Source: Sphagnum magellanicum
Lineage: Eukaryota > Streptophyta > Sphagnopsida > Sphagnales > Sphagnaceae
Length of the DNA: 64,000 nt
Direction: 5' to 3'
Assembly: GCA_021904315.1 (NCBI GenBank)
Contig: CM038922.1
Coordinates: 11,631,347 to 11,695,346 of the forward strand
A model generated the notes under the pieces. That model saw nothing but the letters and a program-made list of their open reading frames with translations. It searched no databases and was not told the DNA's origin. Shown here one piece after another: positions 10,471 through 22,502 of this stretch. The translations under genes were made by a program, and so were the position numbers. Position 1 is the first letter of the stretch. Each line of letters begins with the position of its first letter.

Positions 10471-13400
10471 ATTATAATAGTGAATTATGTCAATTAATAA
10501 TGAAACATGATGTTTACACAATTAAATAAATTTAACCAAGGTGAAATCATTAAAATATAATGAACTTATTTCACTTTTAAAGTCCCATAGTGATTTAGGC
10601 TAGTGAATTACACCCCACTTTTGTACTAATGATTATAAATGTACATTGTTAAACAACAAAAATGTAATTTAACATGTTGATTTTTGTATGAATTTTTGAA
10701 AATTAAAAATTGCAACATGAACAACCAACATTGATCAAAATACATAGTGGTAGTAAACCTTATGCATAGGAGCCATGATAAGTAGGGATGAGATGGACAA
10801 AGTTGTTTTGAAGGATGGGATAACAATAATGGCAACATTCACAACATAACATAAGGCAAACAGTAAAGTGATTTCACCTAATGTGGGGGTAGGTGTGGTT
10901 GGTAATCAAGTGAAGACGACAAGAATTTTAAATCTTTTGAATGACCTTGAAAATGTATGTATGCAACTTCTATCAAGATCTAATGTGCTTAAATTTCTAG
11001 CCATAAGTAATTTGTACCCATGAATAATTTTGCATGCATCTTGCAGCATTTAAGATGTGTTAAATATTATATGTGCCCATGTCAACATAATGGATGTTTT
11101 CTCAAGCATTTAGTATGTCTTGAAGTTGCAAAGGATTTTCAAATATAAGAAGATACTTATGGTTGAATGTTTTTGCTGATCATAATCCAATACCATGCAA
11201 TCACCTTGAACATGTTTAGTTATTTCAATGCAAGGTAGGGTGCACTCCTTATGTGGAATTCAATTAAGTTCTATCAAGTCCAAAATGACTTACCATTATT
11301 AATTTATTTGTTGACCAAAACAACCTAAATGCTAGGGGCTAGGAAAACCCATTGGATATGTGCATAATTTGATATATGAGGTTATATAAAACTATTTTAT
11401 AATCTCAATTTTACATTGCAAGACCCTTTTATCATTTCACCAATTCAAATAAGATTCCAAATTCCATGTAGGCAAATTCCATAGAAATTCAATATCTCTT
11501 TGCAATTATATGTGTTGGGACCCTCTACATTGTAATCTAAAAGTTAGTTGTTGGAGTCTTTGAAATTTGTTCAAATTAACAAAAAATTGCAATCATTTTA
11601 TTATGGTGTTTGGTTAAAGATAAGAAATGTCAATGTCTAAATGTTCCACTAACATTAACTACGAATTATATTGCAAAGTTGGGATAAGCATTGTTAACGG
11701 GTAGAAATCTCTAGACTAATTAATTCCATAGGCTTCCTAGTGACTACTAGTTATAAGTGGTAGACTTATTATCCCTTGCCCAAGGGGTGAAGCTATTGGG
11801 ATTAAGTAGCCCGGGTTAGTGAGTGGTTGGGGTAATCCACCCAATCATCTAAGAGATTTCTAGGAAGGGATTAGGATAAAAGCCTTATTTTCTAAGGGTC
11901 AATGTGGGCCTTGTGTGGTATGTGGAAAATGGGGACTATGAAAAGGGTTGGGGGGATTTGGAATTCATTCGAGACTTTTGGGAGATGTAAAACTTTCACT
12001 TGGAGAATGGAGGAGAGGAATGGAAAAAGAAGTATGTACTTTGTGTGTGATTTGAATGGAAGATGGTTGAAAGACTTGAGCTTTTTATGTTGCATTAATG
12101 TTTTATTAAGTGTGGAAGGTAAAGTTGTTTAGGTGATAAAAGTAGGATGCTTCGTTGAACTAGTATATTTGCATTTCTTATAGGACAGAAAGTAAGGGGC
12201 TGACCACTAGGTAATATCTGGAGCCCTAAGCTACTAGCTGCCACATGAAGGTAACAACTAGTCCATGGTGGTGGAAATTAAAGGTAATAGATCAACAAGT
12301 TACCTCCTACATGCTAGAAGGCATAGTGGTACACAATAGGTAGGAGCTATAGAGGGATGACAGTTGGTTGTAGACAATAAAGTGCAAAGGAAGGACTTTG
12401 AAGGTTGCAAGTGGCAAACCAAAGCCACTAGAAAACTTGTAAGCATGGGGAAAGGAGGGACAATAATGTTAAAAACGTTTGCAGACCCCCTAAATAATAT
12501 TCAAAGACGTTGAAAGTATTATAAACCCAAAGAGAATAACTACTATCAGGATTTCCTTTTTTTTCATCTTGCCCTCTCTACATCTACCCTCTATTCCTTG
12601 GATTAGAAAATTGATATGTAGGTAGGTCTGGTTTTAGACATCAGGCCCTGGCCTTCCCATTTCCACTTGTATGACCTCTTACTTACTACTTGAATAATTG
12701 TAGTAAAATAAACTAATGAAGGTAGTCTTTTTTTTGTGGAATAACAAGGTATTAGTTTTACCCCCTTGGAGGACAATAATGATTAAGGGCCATAATTTCA
12801 CCCTTTAACATGCATATTGTGGGTCAAAACTTGATGCCTCTTTTTAACATTTAATTCTAAAGGTGAATCTTGGGTTGAAAGGAATACATTTGAAAATATA
12901 TCAAAGTTTCCTAATGATTAAAATTTTGAAAACCTATTTGTAGGACCCAAAAATTATCAACATGAAGGCAATGAAGGAACCAAAGCTGACAAGCTTGAAG
13001 GTAAAAGTGCAAACTTTGCAAGGATGAACTTATGCCTCTTATTGGACATTCAACTAAAATTTGACTTTGAACATTGGGTTGTAGGATTGGGAAGCTCTAA
13101 ATCTTAATACAACCATGTCTTAATGGTTCCAATAAACTTTTTCAAACTAAAGTTGTAGGTTATACTTTAATTGGTCCATGTTAGAACAACATTGTGTAAT
13201 TTTGAATAACTAATATTGGAAGTAAACCCTAGCCAGTGATCACTTTAAATATGATGATTTCGTTGCAAGACCTAGCAATTCCCACTTAAAACAACCAAGG
13301 CACTAGAGTTGATAGCTTTCAAAGTAAGAATTTAGATTATATACTTTGCAACACTAAATTTATGCATACACTCAAAGACATTAGTCTAAAATCCAATGTT

Positions 13401-15474
13401 GAAGGATGGTTTGCAAGAACCAAGGGTTGTCAAAACAACCAAGAAATCAACCCGTCCATCTAGCTCCTTGAAGTGTAATGCAATGTGGGTAGTTAAATTT
13501 TTTTATGTCATGGTTTAATGTTGGTGGTTGCTATCCATTTGCTAGTTAATATTGGAAATATTTCTTTTAAAGTCCATTGTTGTTATAGTAAGTTTAGTTG
13601 GTCCTTACAATCTTTTCCAGGTTGATGGATTTTAACCTTTAGACCATTAACCTATCAATCAATTTTTTATGTTTTTGGTGAAGTAATGATAGCCATGATC
13701 ATGTCATAGTCTATCCATTTGTATGTCAAATTAGACCATGCTTGAAATTTGATAGTGATGTGATTTGTTGAATAACATGTGTAGAAATTGTCTTGATTAT
13801 AATGCTAGTACCATGGATCTAGCAAGTGCAAACATTATGTATGTTTTTGTTGTTAATACATTGTGCTCGAACTTGGCAGTTATCAACCTTGCATTTTTCT
13901 GAACTAAACAAGGTCTTTTACTAATGATTGGAACTACTATTATGCATTCAAGTTAGGTGTACAAGGAATCAATATGTGGTCAATAATAAATTGCATTATG
14001 GAATTTGGATTTATGTAAGCTTGCAAATGGTTAAATCAATTGCCTAGATGTATAAAAGACAAATGCCAAGGAGCCATGTGCATTAACATAGATGATAAGT
14101 AAATATATGAATACTTATGGTTTAGTCATATAAATAACTATAGATGACTAGTCAAATGACAACTTGAAATATTAAGAATAATCTAGTCAATTTTGGACCA
14201 TCCACGTGTCAACAAGTAATTAGTTATTAAACATTTATTATCTAATATAATATATTGGGAGCCAATAGCCAAGATTTCACAATATGATATAGTAATATAT
14301 CTAGACTTCTTTCCCCACTATAATCATGATGACCATGCTAACATATGCCATATATTACTAGGGAAAATAAACAACACATGGCATAAGCCACCAGTCCAAT
14401 TTTACTACATAGTCATATAGTAATAAGTGAATTATATTACCACAAATTGAGTAATATGGGAAATAATATAAACCATGTTTTGGCATAATGTTTGTAGTTA
14501 ATGTTGCATGCACATTTAACAATATACTATTAAATGAGGTTCATTTTGTGATGCCTTTAAAAGCCCAAGTTTTCTTGTTTTGAAATTAGATTTATTCGTG
14601 ATGTGCCCCATTTATCAAACCCTAAATCTTCCTTGCATATCATTGGCAAAATTTGATATTCTTAACAACTTGTTCCCCTTTAGATTGACTTTTATGACTC
14701 CAATTCCTCAATCCCCCCTCCTCCATGCTTAGTCCACACCATTGTTGTACAACTATTTGAATTTTGTGAAAATGATAGTTGTAGGTCTATTAGAACCCAT
14801 ATATTTAAAGAACTTGAAATCATTAAAAATTTGTTTTTATTTTTTCAAAGAGCAAATGTGGTTTTAGTTTCTTCAAATTTTAACTGTATGAAGGTTCCTT
14901 ACAAGATTGGTTATTTCTTAACCAAAAAAATCATTATGTACTTTCAAATGGTCTTTTAGTTTGAAAAACCTTGCCATGTAATAGATCTGTGATGGTTAAC
15001 AACTAGTTTTTTGAATTCAAAAGCAATTTGCAAGGTGTTTACATTATCAAATAATATATATGAATGCAAAATACACATGATAATTATGAACTAACCACAT
15101 TATGGTTTGGTAGAACCTAAATGCATGGAATTCAAGAATTTGAAAAGTTTGGGCATCAAATCAAATTTGGAAATCCTAATTGTTATGAAAAATTAATATG
15201 ACCAATGAATTGGGTTTTTTACTTGTAGAACAAGAGAACAAGAGATTTGTTCGTAGTCTTTAAGGCCCATTTGGGTTGTTGATTTGTATATGACCAATGA
15301 ACTAGGAGTTATTCAATAACAATTGTAAAAGAAAAAACATGTTTTTTGTTTTAAAACCCATTTGAATTGTTGATTTGTTACAATTTCAAAATATGTTAAT
15401 GATTTTTTTTTACTATAAGTATATTTACTTGGTATAATGTGATACTTGTTGAACTTTAAATATCCCAAACTATA
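10471..15474. other. AT-rich intergenic DNA
   Basis: Five kilobases with no open frame of convincing composition and very few CpG dinucleotides. 11700-12480 is slightly less AT-rich but gives no recognisable protein or RNA. I see no genes here. Confidence 0.55.
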
Positions 15475-15633
15475 ATCAATGTCGTAACCCTAGCCTTGGG
15501 CTCACGACCAAGGCAGGGGCTTGCAAGAATGCTTGATAAGAGGGAGGCTCGAGAAACACATCTTATACTCCCGGGAGTGCATGAGAGTGTGAAAAAATGA
15601 ACCCTCACACTCCCAAAACACCTCCCACTTGGG

Positions 15634-15811
15634 GAGTTGGAGTCCCGATGGACTCCCGAATTTTTAGAGAGCAATTGCAGGGGCTAAAACCCATTGGATT
15701 GAGAAAATAGCTTCCACTTTGGGAGTTGGAGTCCTGGTGGACTCCCGAATGTTTAGAGATTGATTGCAAGGGTCAGAACCCAATGGTTTGAAGAATTCTT
15801 TATACCATTGG
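15634..15811. repeat. 89-bp tandem duplication inside the solo LTR
   Basis: The block starting GAGTTGGAGTCC at 15634 recurs at 15723 (period 89), followed in both by GGACTCCCGAAT.TTTAGAGA, a 'ATTGCA(g/a)GGG' segment and 'AACCCA'. The related unit at 4199-5179 appears to have one copy. Confidence 0.78.
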
Positions 15812-16260
15812 AAAGCTATTGAAACATAGATGTCTAAAATGGGCTCGCATGACTCATTTGGACATCTGAAACACAAGTTATGGCCAAAAGAAAGACCGGG
15901 AGTCAAATTGGCAATTTGATTTCCGACCACTAAAAGTTAGGAATCGACTCGATTTCCTTGCGTGCATGTGGCGTGCGACATATCATTGGAAAGGTTTCGA
16001 CGAGGGCTACAACTTTGTTTGAAACCTCATCTCAATTAGAGGTCTTCACACAAAGTTATGGGGCCCCAAAGTTGCACGAGTCTCAACTTTGGCAATTTCA
16101 AGACTCCCACTTTGGAGTCCCGGGACAAAAAGCCATTTGGATGTGGGTCTCATGAAGAGGCACAAAATATAGTATAAAGGGGAAGGTGGTAGCTTCCCCC
16201 AAGTCTGGGCTGTGGTGAGTCGTCTTGTGAGTCGAAGTTGCATGTGGCTTGTCCTAGCAC

Positions 16261-16709
16261 CAAAAGTGTTCCAACTATGCACTAACCACCTTGTGTTGGT
16301 TTTGTGCAAGTCCGTGTGAGTAGTTGATGTTTGTCATTCTTCTTAGTCCCATTCCGGAGCTCGAGCACACCCCTTTACCCCTTCAAAGTGATGCGAACTA
16401 AGGAGTGTGCCCCGATTCCTTGCTCTTCCGTTGTTTTTAGTTTGGATTCACATTTGAGTCCATTAAGGAGCTTGGGGGTGAGTCACAAAAGTGTTTCAAT
16501 TATGCACTAACTAACTCGTTGTTTGGTTTAGTGCAAGTTTGTGTGAGTGATTAAGTGCTTGTCATTCTTCATAGTCCCACCTCGGGGCTCCAGCACGCCC
16601 TTCTACCCCCAAAGTGCTACGAGCCATGAAACATGTCCCAATTCTTTGTTCTTCTGCTGGTTTCACTTTAGACTCACATTTGAGTCTAACAAGGAACTTG
16701 GGAACGTGT
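16261..16709. repeat. 225-bp tandem duplication inside the solo LTR
   Basis: Two copies starting CAAAAGTGTT(c/t)CAA at 16261 and 16486 and ending with 'AAGGA(g/a)CTTGGG' before 16485 and 16710. Both contain TATGCACTAAC, TGTGAGT and GACTC/GATTC-ACATTTGAGTC. The unit at 4199-5179 has a single equivalent block. Confidence 0.85.
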
Positions 16710-16716
16710 CAATCAA

Positions 16717-19700
16717 ATTATTATGACATGCATTAAAACAAAATAAAATTACAACCATTCACAAGCAAATAACATTTACAACAAATTTTCTACAAGCTTT
16801 GAATTTCAAACTCCAATATTGATAGAATACAAAAAAACCTAAATCACAAACAATGAAAAGGGATGCACCAAAATTTCATACCTACCCATACATGTAGCCC
16901 TTACAATATGAAAATTATTTTTCATTTCATTGGTGTCAATAAACTACATGTGTAACTTTTGATGTTATTGCCAATCACATTCAATTCATAATTTGTTATT
17001 TTAGAGGTTTGAAATAACATGGTTGGTTAGTCTAATAATTTGTCTCCAAACTAGTATTTGAGTTAATGTTATTGATTGTGAAATTTATGTTGTCCTTGAT
17101 GTAGATATGTTATAGGCATGGCTCCCTTGTCACAATTGTTAAACATATATAACATTCATTTTGTTGGCCATGCCTTGTATGACATGGGTGCTGTGTTGAA
17201 AATCACTATAAAATATAGTAACTTTAAGGATTTTGCCCCTAAAATTCACATTCATCTTTTGACATTTTTCTTTCCCTTCTCACCTCTTCAAATGTGCACC
17301 TAGCCCCATGTGACTTTGTCACCAATCCATAACTCACAAAATTAAATATGAAACTATCTTCACAAAAAAAGGCACTCATCATACACAATAATTCATGTAA
17401 TTTTTTCAAAATGTGACAATTCGATTGAAAGCATTCAAATACACATGTCATGATAAGTTTTTTTTATAAAAAAAATTTACACAAATATTATAATTTGTTT
17501 TGAAAAGGGAATAATTGATCTTTTTTTAACAAAAAAAAATCATTAAATTTCCAAAAAAATGAAAATCATGTTGCAACATTTCCTTATTGGTTTTCAAAAT
17601 GTTTAGATAGGTTTTTAGAACTTGTCATCATTTAATGTGAAATCCGATTTGGGATCCTTGTAACTAAATTTGTGATGTTAAAAATTGGAAAAACTAATCA
17701 TGACAATTTTTGCTTTACAACAAGTCACAACATGATGAGGTATATTTAAAAATATATATTTTGATTTTTTTCCCTAACTATGACCAATTTATCATACAAT
17801 ATTGTCCATCTTTTATATTAATGAATGGTAGGGCCATTGTGTATAACACACCTTGTTATTTCATGTCATAATTTGTGGATTGATTTTGGGATTGTTTTAA
17901 GGACATGTACATTGTTTTCTTTAATAATTCATAAAGAATATTTGCATTGAATTGGGAATGATGTCTTTGTTTTAATGGAAACAATTCTAAATGTTCAATG
18001 TTGTTTAATCTTATAGGGTGTTGTGTCAAGCTTTTGAATGACAAAGGAAAATCAAAACATAACATGAAAATCACTCTTTTCAAAGGTCTCATAACTATTG
18101 TTCCACATTTGTCATCATGTGGTGCTAAAATACATATGTTTGAATTGTCACTTAAGGTTTTAAACACACATGGTTAGCTCATTACCTATTGATATCAAAA
18201 TCTTTCAATTTTTCTTGACCTTTGGAAACCAAAATATATATATGTAAGCTTAAAAACACTAATTCTTAATCACCTTGAAAATATAAAATATACTTCATTT
18301 AACTTCAATTATTGAAAATGGTCTTAATTAAATCCCCAAGCACTCAAAGATCAATATGCCCAACCATCATGTCATTAAGCTCATGCAAAGTTTCAAGTTT
18401 GGTTAGTTTGAGTGGATTTGTTGCATTTTAAACTATCATTGAAAACAATGTGATTTGTGATTTCCTACCTTAATTACAAGCAATGGTGTCAATTAAATCC
18501 CCAAGAACTCGAAGATTGATGTGCCTTAGGTCATTATGCTTATGGAAAATTTCAAGTTCAAGGAATAGATCAAGCAAAACTTCACATGGCGCCGCTACCA
18601 TTGGTCTACCTTTTTCTTATCTTTACTATTTACTTTTTGTTGTTTGGTTGGTGGATTCGTGGAATTGCAAGTCACATTGTCTCTATGCTAGAGGTAGACT
18701 TTGAATTTTAAAAGAGGTTTTGCTCCATATGTACTTGACCCAAACATCTTTGGCCCCTAAACTTCCTCATGATGCAAATATTCACTAATTCTATCAACCT
18801 CTTACCTAAGGTCATTGAACTTTTCCCATCCTCCCTTGCTCCACTTTTCCATCTCAAAATAACTTTTCACTGTTTCCCCCAATTCTGCAATCTTGTGGAG
18901 TCACATAACTTTGTCAGATCCCCAAATTTTCCCTCCTACACATCTTATTTTACTCATTTGCTTGGATTCATCAATGGATCAAATCACAAATAAGCATCCA
19001 TAAGAAGATTTAGCTGTAAAAAATAAAAGCAAAAAAGCAAAAAAAGCATGATATATTCTGGGCTACCCTCTTGGAACCTACTACAAAAATCTGGCAACTT
19101 GATTTTATTTTTTCCTTTTTGAAATTTGGTGAATTTCCATTGTCTAGTACCTATTTGGAAATCAATTTTTCAGGTTGAAACATTGTGAAAATTCACCAGA
19201 AAAAAAATTCAGAGATCCTAAGTCTTTCAAATGCAAAGGACAAAGTAATACAGTGATCATGATTGCATGTTGTCAAATCTCATCATTTGACTATTGATGA
19301 ATACATGACACATCCATAGCTAAGGGATCATAAGACCTACATGTGGCATATGTTAGATGCCCTAAGTATTTATGATTCATGGCAATGACAATATACATTG
19401 AACAACAACCTAGCCAAAAATGGCACCAACCACCACACCAACTTCAAAGCCAACAGAATTAGGTGGCACAAGCATCCAAATGTGCAGCAGCACCCAAATC
19501 CCTTTGATAAGGCAAACTCAACATAGTACAAATGGAGTACCAAAAACAAATACTTAATGCACTTTTAAGTAATGCATCACTTGTGCATCCTTCCCAACAA
19601 CTTTATAATCTACCAACCTTCATGCTCTTCTTCTGCCCTAATTTCTTGGTACAAAAGCAAGGTTGGTAGTTGGTATGGGCCAAGCATGGTTGAAATGACC

Positions 19701-20260
19701 AAAGTGGTTTTTGTTGTTAATAGGTACAAAACAGTATAACAGCACACAGGTCAATGGCAAACCACCTGCCCAAAATAATTTTTTTAAGAAGTAAAGGTTT
19801 TCATCTAAGGGTGAGTGAGTAAGTGTGACAAAATGAGTAGTGTTTTTCCTACCCTAAACCTACCCCTTTTTTTTTTTTGGGTGACCGATGTGTGGAAAGC
19901 AGAGGAAAATGAGAACATTTGTAAAAAAATTTAAGGGTGATATGTGAGTTTTTCAATGCCAACCTTAATTTTACTCTGAATCAAAATTCATGGATAATTC
20001 AAAAATTTAGTTCTAGAGTTGCATTAGATCTACCTAGTTCTTTAACAAAAGAGGAAATTCAATTCGATGGAATAGCACTCAAGGGCAAAAGGAAAAGGCA
20101 AAAAAAGGATACAAAAAACATATAGAGACCTTTGTTGGCCTCTTTTTAACAAACATATTTATATAATTGAAAGTTTATTCTTAGAACAAAAGTCTCAAGA
20201 ATATGCAAAGCACAAGGGGTGGGAGCTTTGAAAAACTTTGGCACCCACTTCAATAGCATA
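16717..20260. other. AT-rich intergenic DNA
   Basis: No recognisable gene. Short open frames at 17856-18167 (-), 18483-18704 (+), 18769-18993 (+) and 19937-20125 (+) lack domains and are of the kind expected by chance. An 11-14-base T run lies near 19870. Confidence 0.5.
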
Positions 20261-20262
20261 AA

Positions 20263-20498
20263 GCCCTTGACCCGATTTTTTTAACATTATGAAGAGCGGG
20301 TTAAAAAAGATGGGACTTCTCTCCCATCTCGCAGGAGAGAGTTTCAGTTCTTCACAGGAAATTATGCTCCTTCATCAGGGATTACACAATCTTCAACTAG
20401 TCTTCATCAAGCATTTCAGGAGCCTTTGTTGAGCAAGCTTTATGCCATGGCCAATGCCTTTATGCCAAGGCCATGACATAAAGCTTGCTCAATGAAGG
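20263..20498. repeat. Two nearby hairpins (imperfect inverted repeats)
   Basis: Hairpin 1: 'CCCGATTTTTTTAAC' near 20272 can pair with 'GTTAAAAAAGATGGG' near 20300. Hairpin 2: 20423-20452 and 20469-20498 are 30-base arms matching at about 27 positions (core TTGAGCAAGCTTTATG) around a 16-base loop. Such hairpins can be transposon ends or RNA stem-loops. I cannot say which. Confidence 0.75.
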
Positions 20499-20880
20499 CC
20501 AAGGGGACGAACATATAACTGCAGTGCAAACTCAAATCGGTACATTGTTGAACAACAACATTGCATTTGTTTAGCACCTTTTACCCAAATTGGTACATTG
20601 TCAAACAACAACATTGCATACCCCCATGATGGGAAAAAACATAAAAGCTTTGAAAAGTGGGTACATAGTTAGGTTACCCATTTGGAAAGGAGAAGAGAAG
20701 ATCTTGCTATTGTGAGAGCTCACCAACAACAAACATAATAATTATTAATATCCATCCTCAAAGTGTCATAAAGCTCCTTCCAGAGGACAAAAGAAAATGC
20801 CCCTTCCATGAAAAACAATTTAATACTAGATAGATACTACATATGAAGTAGGTAGCCTAAATATAAAAGAAACTTCTGAA

Positions 20881-20905
20881 TTATTATTATTATTATTATT
20901 ATTAT
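20881..20905. repeat. (TTA)n microsatellite
   Basis: Eight uninterrupted TTA units. Confidence 0.95.
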
Positions 20906-21418
20906 GTTCACAGAGAAAGTGGTCTGGTACCTCTATTTTTTTGCTTTTTTTGGGGGTACCATAGTTACCTTGGAACCTTAGACACATATTTGTCGAATAA
21001 TTAATTACATTTGAAATTTTGAGAAGTAGAATACTCTTGAAAATTCAATATTTTTCCTTCAATTTTTTTTGTTATTTGAAAAGAATAATCTTTGAAAATT
21101 TCGAAATAAGAGGGTACTCTTTTTCTATTCCCAACTCCTGGAAAGGGAAAAAAAAAACCAACAAATACCTAAAATAAATTAAAATAAATGTTGGGGTACC
21201 CTACTTACCTATCCGATTTTGACATCTCAATCCGATGACCTACCGTTTCAAAAAGAGCAAATACTCCAGGTCCCAAAGCAGGCTCTGTACGCGCAACTGA
21301 CCCGACTGTAGTTGTGTGTCGCGTTGGCCCAATCACGTGCACTCGTTCTGTTTCCGGCTCTGGATACACCAATGAGAGACAAGTGCTGTGTTGAAGGGAC
21401 TTTTTCCCGTTCACACCT

Positions 21419-21482
21419 GCTCCCTCGTCTCTCTCTGGCCACCCCTCCCCTCCCCTCCCCTGCCCTCCCTTCTTCTCTGTTT
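21419..21482 (+). promoter_or_regulatory. Pyrimidine-rich patch in the promoter/5' leader of the RING gene
   Basis: A 60-base run almost entirely of C and T, including CCCCTCCCCTCCCCTCCCC. Y-patches of this kind are common around plant transcription starts. It lies about 1 kb upstream of the ATG at 22503. The surrounding 21190-21700 has higher GC and CpG content than the intergenic DNA, as expected for a gene's 5' end. The exact start site cannot be read. Confidence 0.5.
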
Positions 21483-22502
21483 CTTAGTTCTCGACTCTTA
21501 AGGTCCTTTCGAAACTCTCGTGTGCTTCGCGCATTGCTGCCCCGCAATTCAATCCCGTCTTCTGCTAGTTGTTGCACACATTTAATACCTATGCGTTGTC
21601 CTTCACAAGGCTCTTTCACTTCTCTGTGTGGTTTTGTCTCATCGTCATCATCTCTCGCTCTCTGGATCCATGTAACTTTTGCTTAGTTTCTTCTCTCCAT
21701 CTTCAAAATTTTCTTCTAGGCCAATCACATCTACTTTTTCATTGTTTTTGTTCTGGTTTTTCTGTAATGCTTTTGATGATGGCCTAAGAGGAACTGGGAA
21801 GGTAAGGCAAGGCAAGGCACACTCCCCTCCCACCCCCCCAACCCCCCAAAGCCCCCGAGAAAGTTGTTGGAGACTGACTGCACCCAGTTTATTAGGGTTT
21901 TGGAGTCTTGGCCAAGCTTTCTTCTTCCACTGCGAAGTATGTGACATGTCTCCGATGTCTGAAAGGAGCATAACTGACTGACTTTCTGTCTTTGAGGACT
22001 CGCTTTGCGGTTAGGGATCGACAGTAGTTTATCTTTTCCCTTTATTTTTTCTTATTTTTCGGGGTGTGTTTGACGTAGTTGGAGCCTAGTCTATGATCGC
22101 ATGTTGTAGGTTTGGGTTGGTTGTTGTTGGGGTTTAAATTTTTTTTTGGCCTGAATCAGGATTTGTGACGACGCTGGGTTTTTGAGATGGCTGTTTTCCC
22201 CAGTGTGTGAGAGTGTGATGGGGGGATCTGGATGTGGTTCAGTATGTCTGCGTTGCATCAATTCTCTGACTGGTGCCTAGAGTTTTTGTTCGAGAAGAAG
22301 CCGTGCCTCCTCTTTTGAGTGCTTGGAAGGGTTTGAAGAACCAGGTTTTGGGTGCTCGGGATTTGGATGTGTGAAAATAGGGTATTTTGAGGGTGCCAAA
22401 ATCAGGTTCTCTGCTGCTGCACAATAGAAGCAAGCACTTATTTCTGCTTGTTTTGTAATTAGGGTGTAGTATTTAGTTGGCCGCAGAGAGGTTAGGGAAG
22501 CA
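21483..22502 (+). other. Probable 5' leader, perhaps with a leader intron
   Basis: GC-richer sequence without a convincing conserved frame between the pyrimidine patch and the start codon. A strong donor-like GGGAAG|GTAAGG at about 21799 and pyrimidine-poor acceptor-like sites near 22450-22495 would allow a 5'-UTR intron, as many plant genes have. TAGGGTTT (reverse telo-box) occurs at 21893-21900. All of this is inference; no transcript evidence is available here. Confidence 0.4.

Larger units (their letters stand above)
15480..16711 (+). mobile_element. Solo LTR (family A), plus strand, with two internal duplications
   Basis: Starts TGTCGTAACCCTAGCC and ends AACGTGTCA. ATCAA at 15475-15479 and again at 16712-16716 is a perfect 5-bp target duplication, and no internal region is attached, so this is a solo LTR. 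It matches the reverse complement of 4199-5179. Its length of 1232 bp, against 981 bp there, is explained mainly by two internal tandem duplications: about 89 bp around 15630-15810 and about 225 bp at 16261-16709. Confidence 0.92.

Noticed and set aside
21248..21981. Several overlapping 100-124-codon frames on both strands
   Set aside because: They fall in the GC-rich promoter/leader of the RING gene, overlap each other on both strands and contain no recognisable domain.
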